64,000 nt of DNA. Source: Dioscorea cayenensis subsp. rotundata (lineage: Eukaryota; Streptophyta; Magnoliopsida; Dioscoreales; Dioscoreaceae). The translations under genes and the position numbers were made by a program. Under the pieces are notes generated by a model, which was given only the letters and a program-made list of their open reading frames with translations, had not been told where the DNA came from and searched no databases. Location of the stretch: contig NC_052487.1 of assembly GCF_009730915.1 (NCBI RefSeq), forward strand, positions 2,480,001-2,544,000. Reading direction: 5' to 3'. Shown piece by piece: positions 46,166 through 58,100 of the stretch (its first letter is position 1; every line of letters begins with the position of its first letter).

Positions 46166-46371
46166 AAGAGATGGTGATGGTTTTTGGGGGAAAACAGCAG
46201 CGGGAGCAGTGGTTTTGGAGAAAGAGAAGAGGTCGAGGCGCGTGGTCTACACGTTGGATGGCAGCCTCGTTTCTTGCCACGTTGGCTTCGATTTTTCATC
46301 TTTTTTACTTTTATACCCCCTCCCCTCCTTCATTTATTCTGAATTATTTATTTATTTATTTGCTTAATAAT

Positions 46372-46684
46372 AAATATCAAAATGGTATATATATTTTGCG
46401 TTTTCTAACCTTTAAATCCCTCTGATATAAAATCTGCTCTTTTGATTCTCGTATTTGCATATTTTCATTATTTAACTGTAAAATCCGCTCTTTTAGTTCT
46501 CATATTTGCAAATTTTCATTTTTTTGGCCCATTTAGTTCATCAACTGGAAGGACCAAAAAGACAGATCCGTCAGTCAATTGGAGGGATAGAAATGTGCAA
46601 ATACGAGGACCAAAAAGACTGATTTTATATTAAATGGACTAAAAGGGCAGAAAACGCAAAATAGAGGGATCATTTTGATATTTT
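46372..46684. mobile_element. MITE with inverted ends (AAATATCAAAATG)
   Basis: The left arm AAATATCAAAATGG...TATTTTGCGTTTTCT is mirrored by the right arm AGAAAACGCAAAATAGAGGG ATCATTTTGATATTT. Inside, TCTCGTATTTGCA/TGCAAATACGAGG continue the inverted symmetry. There is no coding. It lies upstream of the LBD promoter. Confidence 0.6.
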
Positions 46685-46713
46685 AACCTATATATATATA
46701 TATATATATATGA

Positions 46714-47118
46714 CTCATCATCTAGGGACGCCCCTAGATTTCAAATCTGGGGATGTCCATAATAGCCATCGGATGGTAATCTGACGGCTCTTATCATTAT
46801 GAACAGTAGAAACCGCGTTCTACAGTTTTGTACAGTGATAATAAATAGTAAAAAGATGTACAGTGACTATATAGACAATCTTCATAATATATATGGTTTA
46901 AGTTATGTACGCAAGTATGAAGATGATTGTCACTATAGATATTTATTTACAATCGGTTCAATGATAATTAGACAACTATTGTTTATAAAAACACTGTGTA
47001 AATTTACAGTGCATGATTATTTGTGTTGTTTGACATTGTTTATGAATGTATTGTAGCGGTTCCAACATCTATTATCCCTAGATTTAAAATCTAGGAGCGT
47101 GTCCCTGGACGATGGATC
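46714..47118. mobile_element. MITE inserted in a (TA)n microsatellite
   Basis: The ends pair as CATCATCTAGGGACGCCCCT + AGATTT at the left and AAATCTAGGAGCGTGTCCCT + GGACGATGG at the right (imperfect, about 40 bp). (TA)n runs lie immediately outside both ends (46690-46711 and about 47119-47127), as for MITEs that target TA microsatellites. The non-coding core is shared with 44505-44715. Confidence 0.6.
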
Positions 47119-47164
47119 TATATATATTTCATATTAATATTTAATTTCGGTTTCTATATTACCC

Positions 47165-47340
47165 AAATGGTTGGTAGGCAAGCGCTAAAAAAAACATTAA
47201 TGTGAGAAGTTTAAGTTTCAAGTTCAAGTCCCACTTGACATAGTGGATTCCCAGTTGTGGATATAGAATTCCAACTCAAACCTTTTGTGAACAATCAATT
47301 CTTGATATGTGCTCAGGCCACTAATTTCGCTTGTCACATT
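47165..47340 (+). mobile_element. SINE-like element with pol III boxes
   Basis: An A-box-like TGGTTGGTAGGCAAGCGC (about 47169-47186) is followed by a B-box-like AGTTCAAGTCCCAC (about 47220-47233). No tRNA cloverleaf is formed. The extent to the right is uncertain. Confidence 0.45.
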
Positions 47341-50290
47341 TATAAATATATATATATTATTTATATATTCATTGAATTAATGGATTGTTATTATTTGCTG
47401 GTAAATGAAAATTGATTTTTTTTTTCTATTTATGGTTTGCGAGAAAGGGACGTGTTTTGTTTAGGGAAATGTTGATGAAATGAAGAAAGTGAGGAAAGTT
47501 TTGATTTGCTGAAATGTGCATTTTTGGTGTTCAATGATAGTGGAAATGTGATGTTGCTGAAGTAGGGTTATATATATATATAACTATATAAGTATAAAGA
47601 TTGAATAAAATTTTGAAATATTTATTAGAGAAGAACAACACTTGAGATGAGGCATTTCGAAATTAAAATAAAGGGTTTTTCTATACCTCCACCCACCGTA
47701 TACCATTAAAATATATTATAGATTATATAAATATTGATTTTTTATAATAATAAAATAAATAAATTTCTAAAAGTATTCTCTGGAATGCTAAATTTTATTT
47801 AAATGTAATTAATAAAATTGGCTTATTCGTTTTAGAGGTATATGTATAATAAAATCCTATTTTGAAGGATATGCATGCTATTTGGTTTAATTGAGAGATA
47901 CACACAAGATTACGTGGAATCTCATAAATATATAAAAGGAAAAACTCAAAATAGATAATAAAAAATTGTGATCACTTTTTTATATGTTTTTTAAATAAAT
48001 ATAAATAAATGTCAAATTTTAAATTAGGAGAAAAATGAAATACCAATCTTAATCTTTATATCATAAAGGTCATACTTTTTTATATACTCCCCAAATTCTA
48101 TTTACATATATTTATTTATTTATTTATATTTTTTATTTTTTATATATCCACCTAGAAAAGCTGTGAAGCATTAAATGTATATATTTTTCAATATCTATCT
48201 TTTGTTCCTTTTTTATATGTTCAAGTAAATAGTATGTGAAGCATTAGTATTATTATTATTTTTTTTTTCAAATTTATCCTTATGATTTGCTTTGAATTGA
48301 TTTTTTTAGATAAATAAGATAAGGGTTTTGGGATGCCCGTGTTTGGAAGGGAGGTAAAGGTGAAGGTAAGGTTTTAGAGGATAAAATTAAGATTTCAAAA
48401 CCTATATTTAACTCCTATTTTTAAACACCATTGAGCAAGATTTTGTAAAGTTTATGGGCTAAATTGCCCTTGTAAGTTTATAATATTTACTATTATGACA
48501 AATTACTCACCATCCACGGCTATAGACCACCTATTTGTTACATCGGACTATCGGTCATTAGAGTATCAACCACCGGTGATCTACCATCATTGGCTATTGT
48601 CCACTAGGCAACCAGTAGACACAGATGACCTGTCGCTATTGTCGGTCGGTGGCCATCGGAAGCCCATCACCACTAATCTTGGATATCCCATTATCCCAGT
48701 AGAGAGAAATTAATAGAATATTGATAGATTTTTAATAAGGGTAATTTTGGAATGTTGATAATTTTTTTTTTATAAATTTGATATTATCAACTAATTTTAA
48801 CTATTTTTTAATTTCATAAATTGATTAAAAACTCAAAGTCGACATGTACATAAGACTAAATTGAGACTATTGAGTAGTAACAAAACAGTACTTATTGTGA
48901 TGAAAATATTACTATTGAGATACACACATTACTTGAAAGTCATGGATATTTGATTTATTTTTAAAAAGTGCATGGAACCTTTTTTTTTTTTATTGCATAG
49001 ATAAATATAATAATAAAATTTAGTCCAAAAAAATAAGTAAAACAATTTCAAAAATTCATGGGGCTATACATGTAAAAAAAACATTTGTAGTTATGACATT
49101 ATTATTTAAGTCCCCCGGGTTTGAGGAATTGAGTTCGGGGCTTGGTTGGGTTCCTGTGGGCGCGCACCGGTTTAGTTTTCATTGCCGCCCTCCACCTCCA
49201 CATCTTCATGTCATGGTTATTCACTTATTCTTATAATAATTTTTTAATCTTATAATTAATTATTAAGGTTGTGTTTTGATAGATATCTAATTATCCAATA
49301 AATTATTTTTTTTTGGTGTATAATATCTTACAATTCTCTTATTATTCAATATCCATCTTTATCCAAAATCAACCTTTTTAAATAAAAAATTTCAGAATAA
49401 AACAAGTGTAAAGTAATATTCGACTATAACCTTTCCTATCATGCACTTATTTATTCATAAATCATTATCCATTTGAGCTTCTAGGAGATATATATATATA
49501 TATATATATATACTTTAAATGATTATCTATTATAATAATAATAATAATAATAAATAATAATAATAATAATAAAAAATTAATATAAATACGTAATAAGCAT
49601 GCATTTCAAACAGTCCATGTTCTCATTCCTTCATTCCGTCCGCATTATAAATTAATGAGATATATGCTATGCTTTAAAAAAATCACAAGGACTCCAACTT
49701 TGAAAGCTATGAATGCCTCAAAATACTATAAACAAAGAACAAGTATTTATATATTTTTTTTTAAAAGGCTAAATATAAATTGGGAGTTGAAGTCAATAGT
49801 CACATTAAGCTTGTTTCCTCTCCCTTTCCTTAAATTTCTAATTTTTCACTAAAAAACAAAAAGCTATGATTTTTCAAACCCTTTTTTTTATTTGAAAGTG
49901 ACAGACATTATATATTTCAAGTGTGTGTTCACAGACCAAAAATTAATCTTTTATCCATGCACTCTTAATTTGAGAAGAGAGATTTAGCTTGTGGGTCTCC
50001 ACTCACGACTGACAATTAAATACTATCAATATTTTCAACCAATCTTGAATTTGAGACATTTGTATGCCTTACTCTCGTTTTTCATTTAAGACTAAGTATT
50101 ACTAGGCTATGAATTTTTCGGTGTTTTTTTTCTTAATAAAATTAATATTATTTTATTAAAAATTTTAACAATCATTTGATATATTGGTACTGAATCCTTC
50201 GTATTCTGTCCACATTTGTCAAAAAAAAATAAATAAATAAATAAAAAAAATATCAATAATAATAATAAAAAAACTCTGCCCGAATCCGAG
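47341..50290. other. AT-rich intergenic DNA
   Basis: No gene is supported over about 3 kb. The open frame 48495-48713 shows repeated Tyr/His/Pro without a domain. A GC-richer patch at 49110-49200 has no frame. (TA)n at 49490-49512 and (TAA)n at 49533-49572 are present. Confidence 0.45.
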
Positions 50291-50394
50291 ACAGTCTAAT
50301 TCGGATCTTGCGGCTGGACCCGTTAGCATCGTTGGGCCCACACCCGCCAACCCGCACCCGGTCCTGCCGTCCCTTCCCTTCCCTTCGACTCGAA

Positions 50395-51808
50395 AGCTCC
50401 CGAAGACTCAGGATTCTCTCTCTCTCTCTCTCTCTTGCTCGCTTCCCCTTCTTCTCCTCCTCCTCCGTCTCCGAATAGCGCTATAGGCCCAGTTCGAGCA
50501 CGCATCGGTGAGTGCTAAGATCTCCATCTCTCTTGATCTTCTTCTTTTTCGAGATCTAGGGTTTTATCGGAACCTTTTGGACTTACTTTCTTTGAATATC
50601 TTGTTATTTTGAATAGTTTCGTATCCATGATTAGGGTTTCATATTTTTGTCTCAATTTTTAGGGTTTTCGACTTCTCTGATCTCCAGCGTTGATGTGTTT
50701 GTAGATATATGTTGTGTTTTTTTTGTCATTGATGTTAGTATGGCGATCTGGAGTTTCTGAATTGAGTTTGGGTGTGGGAATCGATTGGTATCAACGAATT
50801 AGGCGAAACTACTTGTTTCTGTTATTCCATTGTCTGATCCCTTAAAGATGAAAATTTTGTCTCTCGCTTCCTTAATGTGTTTGCTGCTTTTGTCTGTTTG
50901 GTTATTTTGGAGGTGAGTCTTGCTCTTTGTTTCAGGTTTCTTTTGAGAGAGAGAGAGAGAGATTGTTGTTATACAAGCATTTTCTGTAGATTATATGGAA
51001 GAACAACTTGTATAGTAATGAGCTGAAGGGGAAATGGGATTGTTCCTTTTGGGAATAAATTATAGATTTTGAAGCATAATAAACCTTTGTCGGCTATACC
51101 TATGGGATTGAGAGAGAGAGTGTGTGTGTTGTTATACAAGCATTTTCTGTAGATTATGTGGAAGAACTACTGGTATAGTAATGAGTTGAAGGGGAAATGG
51201 GATTGTTCCTTTTGGGAATAACTTCTAGATTTTGAAGCATAATAAACCTTTATTGGCTATACCTATGGGATTGTTCCTTTTGGGAATAACTTCTAGATTT
51301 TGAAGCATGATAAACCTTTGTCGGCTATACCTTTGTCGGTTATACCTTTGTCGGTTATATCTCATGTATCCGTTATTTTTTTTTAAAACACTTTATTGTA
51401 CTGTTCCATCATTTCAATACCCTGCTGAGATTGTGGTTTTTTGATTAAAGGATGAATCTCCTAGTGTGTTTCTTGTAAGTGAAAGACTGCATTTCTACAT
51501 TACCATTAGTTTTTGCTGGTTTTTTATTGTTTGATATTATATTTGCGTGCCGAATTTGTTAACCTTTGTTTAGTCACTCCATTATACTCGACATACAATA
51601 TGGTAAATTGGATCTTATTTTTTGGTTATAATAGATTGTTTTACATTTATCTTCTGTTCTGGATAGACATTTTTTTTTTTTATCTTCGTCCATCTTGGAG
51701 TGCTTTAGTGGGGTGAATTATTCTTTGTTTTATTAACAAGATGAAAATCTGTTTTTGTGTACATTATTTTCTAAATATGTCTTTGCTGTTTTTCTGTAGC
51801 AATTGACA
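50395..51808 (+). other. 5' UTR and leader intron of the PUB4-like gene
   Basis: A (TC)n-rich leader exon (about 50410-50507) ends CGCATCG|GTGAGT. The intron 50508-51799 ends TTTCTGTAG, and nine untranslated bases precede the ATG at 51809. A long first intron in the leader is common in highly expressed plant genes. The transcription start is estimated only. Confidence 0.65.
50945..51370 (+). repeat. Nested tandem repeats in the PUB4 leader intron
   Basis: Two ~163-bp units start at about 50945 and 51108. Each runs from a GA-rich microsatellite through GTTATACAAGCATTTTCTGT, GGGATTGTTCCTTTTGGGAA and AAACCTTTGTCGGCTATACC. A ~68-bp partial third unit follows (from 51267), then two or three copies of a ~16-bp CTTTGTCGGTTATACC. 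Units are nearly identical. Confidence 0.85.
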
Positions 51809-54800
51809 ATGGAGATATTGTTTCTGAAGACACTCTTGAACAGTATATCCCGATTTGACCTTTTATCTTCAAGCAACAACATGAAAGTTGAGATGGTACG
51901 AAGATATTACCAAAATATTGATAAGATGTTGAAGCTTCTGAAGCCTGTACTTGAAGGTGTTGCTGAAGGAGATTTGAATGAGCAAAGAAGTAAGGTTTTG
52001 CAAGAGCTAGATGCATTTGTCAATGAAGCAAGAGAGCTTATTGAAAGTTGGCACCACATGACGAGTAAAATTTATTTTGTATGTCATCTCACCTGTTTTT
52101 GGAGATATATTTGTTCTCTTACCAGCGAGTATGCCATAATTAACCATTTATCATATTCACATCAAAAGCAAACAGGCCTTTGCTTAGAAATTTGAACTTT
52201 CCAATTGTGACAATAATTTCTATTGTAGGGTTTGAACTTCTCGTTGTTAATGCTTTATGCTTGCCTTAACATTTGATATGTGAACTTCACATTTTAGCAC
52301 ATTGCTAGAATATTATTGTTGTAAATTTATTTTTTGAAGATTAGATTGTCATTTTTTTTTAAATTACTTGAGGAATTGAAAGATTTCATTTAGATCTAGG
52401 TGACATATTTAGGCTTGCTGTTGTGAGGGCCTTTGGATGCAAAGTTGGTGCTATATTTCATGTTAAGGCAAAGAATACTGTTTTGTTTTGCTACTTGGAG
52501 TTAGAAAGTGAGTATTGATGATAGGTGCTGGTCCTAAGTTATAGTTTGGAGTTTTTGGAGTTAATTTTTTTTTTTTTTGGTCTCAAAGGGATACATGCCT
52601 GGTCTTGTTTTGATCTTTTTCAGATCTATGTTTTTCTTTGGGATATTTTTTTTTGAAAATTTTCCTATACAACTCCTTGAAACATGATCGTGTCATTCTG
52701 AATATTTTGCTGTTCTTGAATGAATGGATATATTAAGCAGCTTGGGACACCCTTACTCTGTTGTGCCACCTATGGGTTTTATGGCTTATATCAAGCTTTC
52801 CTTTCTCCAATTTGACATTAAGTCTTTTCATTTATGGCAAGATTGGCACATGGTGTAAAATATGATCTTACAACTTTGCTTCTTGTACCATCCTGTTCTG
52901 ATATGTGTGTGGCTTGTCTAATAACAACTCTACCGTCAACATCCTCTTTTTTGTTGAAAGTTGTAGGGACTTGATAAGAGCTATTATTGAACTTTAAAAA
53001 GGGCACTTTAATGATTCAAATCAGTGTTATTAAAAACAAGAAAGACGGTTGCCGAGGCGCTTAGGCGAGGCCCTAGCGCCTTGAACACCCTTAGGGTGAG
53101 GTACCTTCAATAAGGCGAGCCTAGGCGAGCGCTTTTTGCCGGGTGCCAGGCATATAAAAGGCGCACCTGCCTTCTTTTTTCCTTCTCTATTAGCCCTATA
53201 TTTAATGCTTTTAATTAGTGTTAATTGGGATTTTGAAAAGGCACACAAGGAAGAAAATAAATTTAGAGGAGAAAAACTAGGTGATTTTTAAAAGGCGCAC
53301 CTATTAATAAGGAAGGTAATAAATTTAGGGGAGAAAAGTTAGGCGAAAGACACACCTACTAATAAGGAGGAAAATAAATTTAGGGAGGAAAAGTAGGTGA
53401 TTTTAAAAAGGCACACTTACTAATAGGGAATGAAATATTTTAGGGGAGATAAATTGGGTGCTTTTTTTTTAAATAATGAGTGACTTAAGGGATTAACTAA
53501 TTAATTAGAGAAATTGAAAAGGTAGCAAAAGTTGCACTCTAAATTTAGTGATAAAGTTGAAGCTAGTTTAGATGATGACGATGACAATATTGTAGAATTA
53601 GATGACTTATGAAGATAGAATTTGGACTCTAAAAACCTGAGTAGTTCTAGACTCCTAAGAAATGTTTTACTTGACTTTATGTTACGCTTTGCTCGACTTA
53701 AATTTTTCCAAAAATTATATGTGCATGTGTATATATATAGAAGTTATTTATTAACTAGAGGTTTACTTCACTTAGGCGTTCCCCTTTTGTGGCGCCTCTC
53801 GCCTCATGCAATAAAAAGTCTTAGCATCTTACGGGCGCTTAGCGCTTTTAATTACAATGATTCAAATTGAATGTCACATGACCAGGTTATGCACATTGAG
53901 GGAGCTTTAACAAAGATACAAACCTTGGCGCTGGATGTATGTGAGCTACTAAAAACTTTGCCTTCATCCGCTGTTGATGAATCTACTTCGGAATGTATTG
54001 AGGTAATGAATGTGTTCTGTGGCCCTGAGTGTGACTCTATTTGCAATTTGGATATGTTACCAGTCTTTAGTTTTTTACTGCATCCTTCTGTCTAGTTATT
54101 TTCTTCCTGCATTATTTCAGCAATGTGTGCAGAAAATTCAGCACGTGCATTGTGAGTGGGTATCCAACATTATAAAAGAGTCTATAATAGATCAGAGAGA
54201 GAAAAGGATACCAAGGCCTGAACAACTGGAGAAGGTTTCAGACTCTCTAAGCTTATCAACAAATCAGGAATTGCTAATGGAGGTTGTTGCACTTGATAAA
54301 CTGAAGTCAAAGATTAGTCATGTTGAAAAGCATGGGGAAGTGGAGCAGATTGATCATATAATTGCGCTCGTTACCCATATGCATGAATGCTTTGTTAGAG
54401 TAAAACAGGTGCATAGCATTAATGGAGTGCCAATTCCACCTGATTTCTGCTGTCCACTGTCCCTAGAATTGATGTCTGATCCAGTGATTGTGGCATCAGG
54501 CCAAACGTATGAGCGTGCTTTTATTAAGAAATGGCTTGACCAAGGCCTTACTGTTTGTCCCAAGACACGTCAAACACTTGTGCACACCAATTTAATTCCC
54601 AATTACACTGTCAAGGCGTTAATTGCGAACTGGTGCGAGTCCAATGATATTAAGCTGCCTGATCCTATAAAGTCTGTGAATTTAAACCTGCCCACTGCTT
54701 TTATCAACTGTGCAGATTTGCATGATAATGATTGCAATAACAACCATTCTGCTCATTCTCCCAGGAGCTCTCCATCTCCAGATCCTGATGTTGCTAAGTT

Positions 54801-57213
54801 GAGTTCACACAAGGATGCGATGTCTTCAAATGGTTCACTTCAAGAAACATATCAGCCTGAAAAGCCTCTAGCTCATCACAATCTGTCTACTGGTTCAATT
54901 TTGCCAACAACAAATGGGTTTGAGAAAGATATATCAAGAATGTCTCTTAATAGCTCTGATGGCTCGCAGCAGTCCAACTCAGAAGTGAGGCATGTTGATT
55001 CTGGTGGTCAATATTCTAGTCCATCTAGAGATAGTGGCTCCCCTGATGACGATAGATTTCAGGGACATAACCAAAGTGTTTCTGCTTCAGGTGCTGTTGC
55101 AACTAATGATTCCCTTCCACCTGGTGGAGATGCTAACTTGGTCTCACGGGTTTCAAGTGATCTGACGCAGTACAGTAGTGATAATTCTGGGGAAGTTGTA
55201 CGAGAAGCACCAGCTTCCACTGCACCTCTGAGAGAATCTGCATTCCCATTGAGGCTGTCTGAATCCCGTTCAAGAAGCCAAACAATCTGGCGGCGCCCTT
55301 CTGAAAAGTTTTCCCCAAGGATCATATCTTCTCCATCTATGGATTCTAGGCCTGACTTATCTGGCATTGAGACACAAGTTCGGAAATTTATTGAGGATTT
55401 AAAAAGTGATTCAGTTGATTTGCAAAGAACTGCCACAGCTGAGATTCGACAGCTTGCTAAACACAACATGGAAAATAGAATTGTCATTGCTAACTGTGGA
55501 GCTATTCCCTTGTTGGTTGGTTTGCTTCAATCAACAGACCAGAAGATTCAGGAGAATGCAGTCACAGCCCTTTTGAATTTATCAATTAACGACAACAATA
55601 AAACTGCAATTGCAAATGCCGATGCCATTGATCCTCTCATTCACGTGCTTGAGACTGGGAATGCGGAGGCAAAAGAAAATTCTGCTGCCACGCTTTTCAG
55701 CCTTTCTGTCATTGAGGAAAACAAGGTCAAGATTGGACGCTCTGGTGCTATAAGGCCTCTGGTGGAATTATTGGGAAGTGGAACCCCCCGAGGAAAGAAG
55801 GATGCTGCTACAGCTTTGTTTAATCTATCAATATTTCATGAAAACAAGGCCCGCATTGTGCAGGCTGGGGCTGTTAGGCACTTGGTTGAGCTAATGGACC
55901 CAGCTGCTGGCATGGTTGATAAGGCTGTGGCTGTTTTGGCAAACCTGGCCACAATACCTGAAGGCCGAACCGCAATTGGTCATGAAGGCGGGATTCCAGT
56001 ACTTGTGGAAGTAGTTGAATTGGGATCTGCACGAGGGAAAGAAAATGCTGCTGCAGCACTGCTTCAACTCTGCACAACTAGCAACAGATTCTGCAGTCAG
56101 GTGCTTCAAGAAGGTGCTGTGCCACCTTTGGTGGCATTGTCACAATCAGGCACTCCACGAGCCAAGGAAAAGGTATGTCTGTGGCATTTTCTCCATAAGT
56201 TAGATCCAAATTGTTTAGATCTTATGTTTGCTAAAACAAATTAATTATTACTTCAGCAGTGTTTCACGCTAAAGAAATTAAAGGGATTTAAATTTGGACT
56301 AGGTTGTAGGTTTCTGAAGTTTAATTCTAATTGATGTAGATTACTTGTATTTTGTAATTTAGCTGATTGGAAAAGAAATTTTATTTGCTTTGGTAGTGAA
56401 AGGGATCCCTAGTGTAGTTCTTTTGCAGTGCCCTAAATTCAGTTGTTAACTAAATTCAAATGTTAAATTGATGCTCTTGTTGTATAATATCAATGGGTTC
56501 CAATTGATAAATCCTCAGTTTTGTGGATTTTGCTGTGGATTTCACTACGTAATATCTGTCTGGCATCAGGTGACCTACGAAATCATTTTTGTTCGTAATC
56601 TTGCTTTCTGTGTTCCCCAAAAACCTTGCAAGTGCGTCAATGAGCGAATCATATATATGTAGAATGCCCCTTTAGGATTGCAGATTTTCATATTGCTGGT
56701 TCTTGATGCCTGAATTTTATGAAACTGAGGTATTCTGATTTTAAATTGATATAGGCTGCCTTTGAAAGAGGAGTTCCATTGCCTAATTTATTGAAAGATA
56801 GTACATAGACCATATTTCGTGAGATGCAATCCGATTTCCTTTGTTGCATCCTTGCAAGTTCTTTAGACAGGAACCGCTTCGTATCTGTTGTTGTAACAAC
56901 TAGAACTTCATTGACAGAAATCTAATTATTCTCTCATAGCAAAGCGGCAGCAAATATTATCTGAGTGATGTGAATTAGGACTTTACTTTGTATACCTCGT
57001 ATCACATATTCTTGGTGATGAATGATTTCTTTTTATCTAGTAAGATTATTCACACAAACAGCACAGACATTCACTCATGATGCCATGATTTCATTTTCTA
57101 TTAAGAGCGTCTAATGTAGACTCTGATATGAATTTCGATGCCCATGTTCTCAGGCTCAGTCTCTTCTCACCTACTTCCGAAGTCAGAGACATGGCAATGC
57201 TGGGAGGGGATGA
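51809..57213 (+). CDS. PUB4: U-box/ARM-repeat E3 ubiquitin ligase, PUB4-like
   Basis: The model is join(51809-52078, 53886-54002, 54121-56172, 57154-57213), 832 residues, all GT-AG and in frame. PUB proteins are E3 ligases; PUB4 acts in root and anther development and immune signalling (family knowledge). Domains in order: an N-terminal helical UND region (1-220, with SHVEKHGEVEQIDHIIALVT); a U-box at about 233-305 (PIPPDFCCPLSLELMSDPVI, GQTYERAFIKKWLDQG, CPKTRQ, NYTVKALIANWCE); a Ser-rich linker (about 310-540); then ARM repeats (about 545-820) with recurring NAVTALLNLSIND/NSAATLFSLSVIEENK/DAATALFNLSIFHENK units. The short last exon gives AQSLLTYFRSQRHGNAGRG, the usual C-terminus. Length matches Arabidopsis PUB4 (about 830). 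A transposon lies in intron 2, 18 bp before exon 3. Confidence 0.94.
53010..53867. mobile_element. Transposon in PUB4 intron 2 with 12-bp direct repeats
   Basis: The element is 53022-53855 (834 bp). It is flanked by perfect AATGATTCAAAT at 53010-53021 and 53856-53867. The ends are roughly inverted: TGTTATTAAAAAC (from 53025) and, reverse-complemented, TGTAATTAAAAGC. Near the left end are GAGGCGCTTAGGCGAGG and AGGCGAGCCTAGGCGAGC; near the right end are GCGCCTCTCGCC and GGCGCTTAGCGC. These GGCGC-rich ends recall a widespread plant non-autonomous DNA transposon. The 12-bp repeat is longer than hAT (8) or MULE (9) duplications, so the class is open. The interior has degenerate ~65-bp repeats (AAAAGGC(G/A)CACCTACTAATA...GGAAAATAAATTTAGG). 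Confidence 0.72.
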
Positions 57214-58100
57214 TCTTCTAAAAGACGCATTTTACACCCATCTGCCCTAATGTAATTATGAGTTGGATTTTAGAACTGTTGTATGCAGTGTCAAGAGAAA
57301 TGCCTGTGCCGAACCGCACACAACTGTTTGAAATTGGCTATCTGATTAACTAGCATTGGTTGAAGTTCATGCTGGCATCCCCTTGTGTAGAAAGGATGTG
57401 CTGATCTTGATCTGTAAAGTGTTCAATTGGCTTCTCTTGTTGATTATTTTTTTCCCCCCTCAGTGATTGTTGTATATGCTTCTCCATAACTTATGTATCA
57501 TTTTTCCTTACTGTTGCACTGTAACTTTCATTCTTGAGTCCCCCTTCTTTGTTTGTCCAGTTTGAATTAAGTTATAGACAGTACCAGATTACAGCGTATA
57601 CATTAGGATTGATTCCAGTTTTCCACATCACTGCAATTGCTTTATAAATACCTTTGAATTTTAGTTACAGACAAAAATATTACATTTTTTTTTTCTTTTA
57701 CTTGTCAATTTTATTTAATTTACATCGATTTAAAGAGTTAATTGCATTTAGTTAATAATTTAAAATTTATAAAAATTATATTAACTTTTCAATATTATCT
57801 TTATGTTTTAAAAAATATATAGTTGAATATAATTTATTGGAAGTTGTAAAAATATATTAAATATAAATAGTAAATTTTAAAAAAATAATATTTAATATTG
57901 CATTAAAAAAAAGAAGACAGTATTTATGTTGTTTTATTTTGGAAAACTTAATAAAGAATTATTTTTTTATTTTCTTAATGATTTTACTCCTCTACAGTTT
58001 GGGAGAAAATTGAAAAAAAAAAATTATCATTATTTTCACTGTTATATTTTTAACTTGCAAACGAGTACGTGAATCTAGGCCGTCGGATTGTCCATATATT
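57214..58100. other. PUB4 3' UTR and intergenic spacer
   Basis: 57214 to about 57680 is moderately GC and probably 3' UTR. About 57690-58070 is AT-rich spacer. The next gene's leader begins near 58100. There is no additional gene. Confidence 0.5.

Noticed and set aside
46008-46367. 119-residue Ser/Arg-rich plus-strand frame
   Set aside because: Its first part is antisense to LBD exon 1 and the rest crosses the (TA)n promoter tract.
48495-48713. 72-residue frame
   Set aside because: Short, no domain, and no supporting signals in a 3-kb gene-free stretch.
54010-54120. Upstream extension of the large PUB4 frame (MCSVALSVTLFAIW...)
   Set aside because: It is intron 3 read in frame. A GT at 54003 and an AG at 54119-54120 remove it, and the joined protein matches the PUB4 family.
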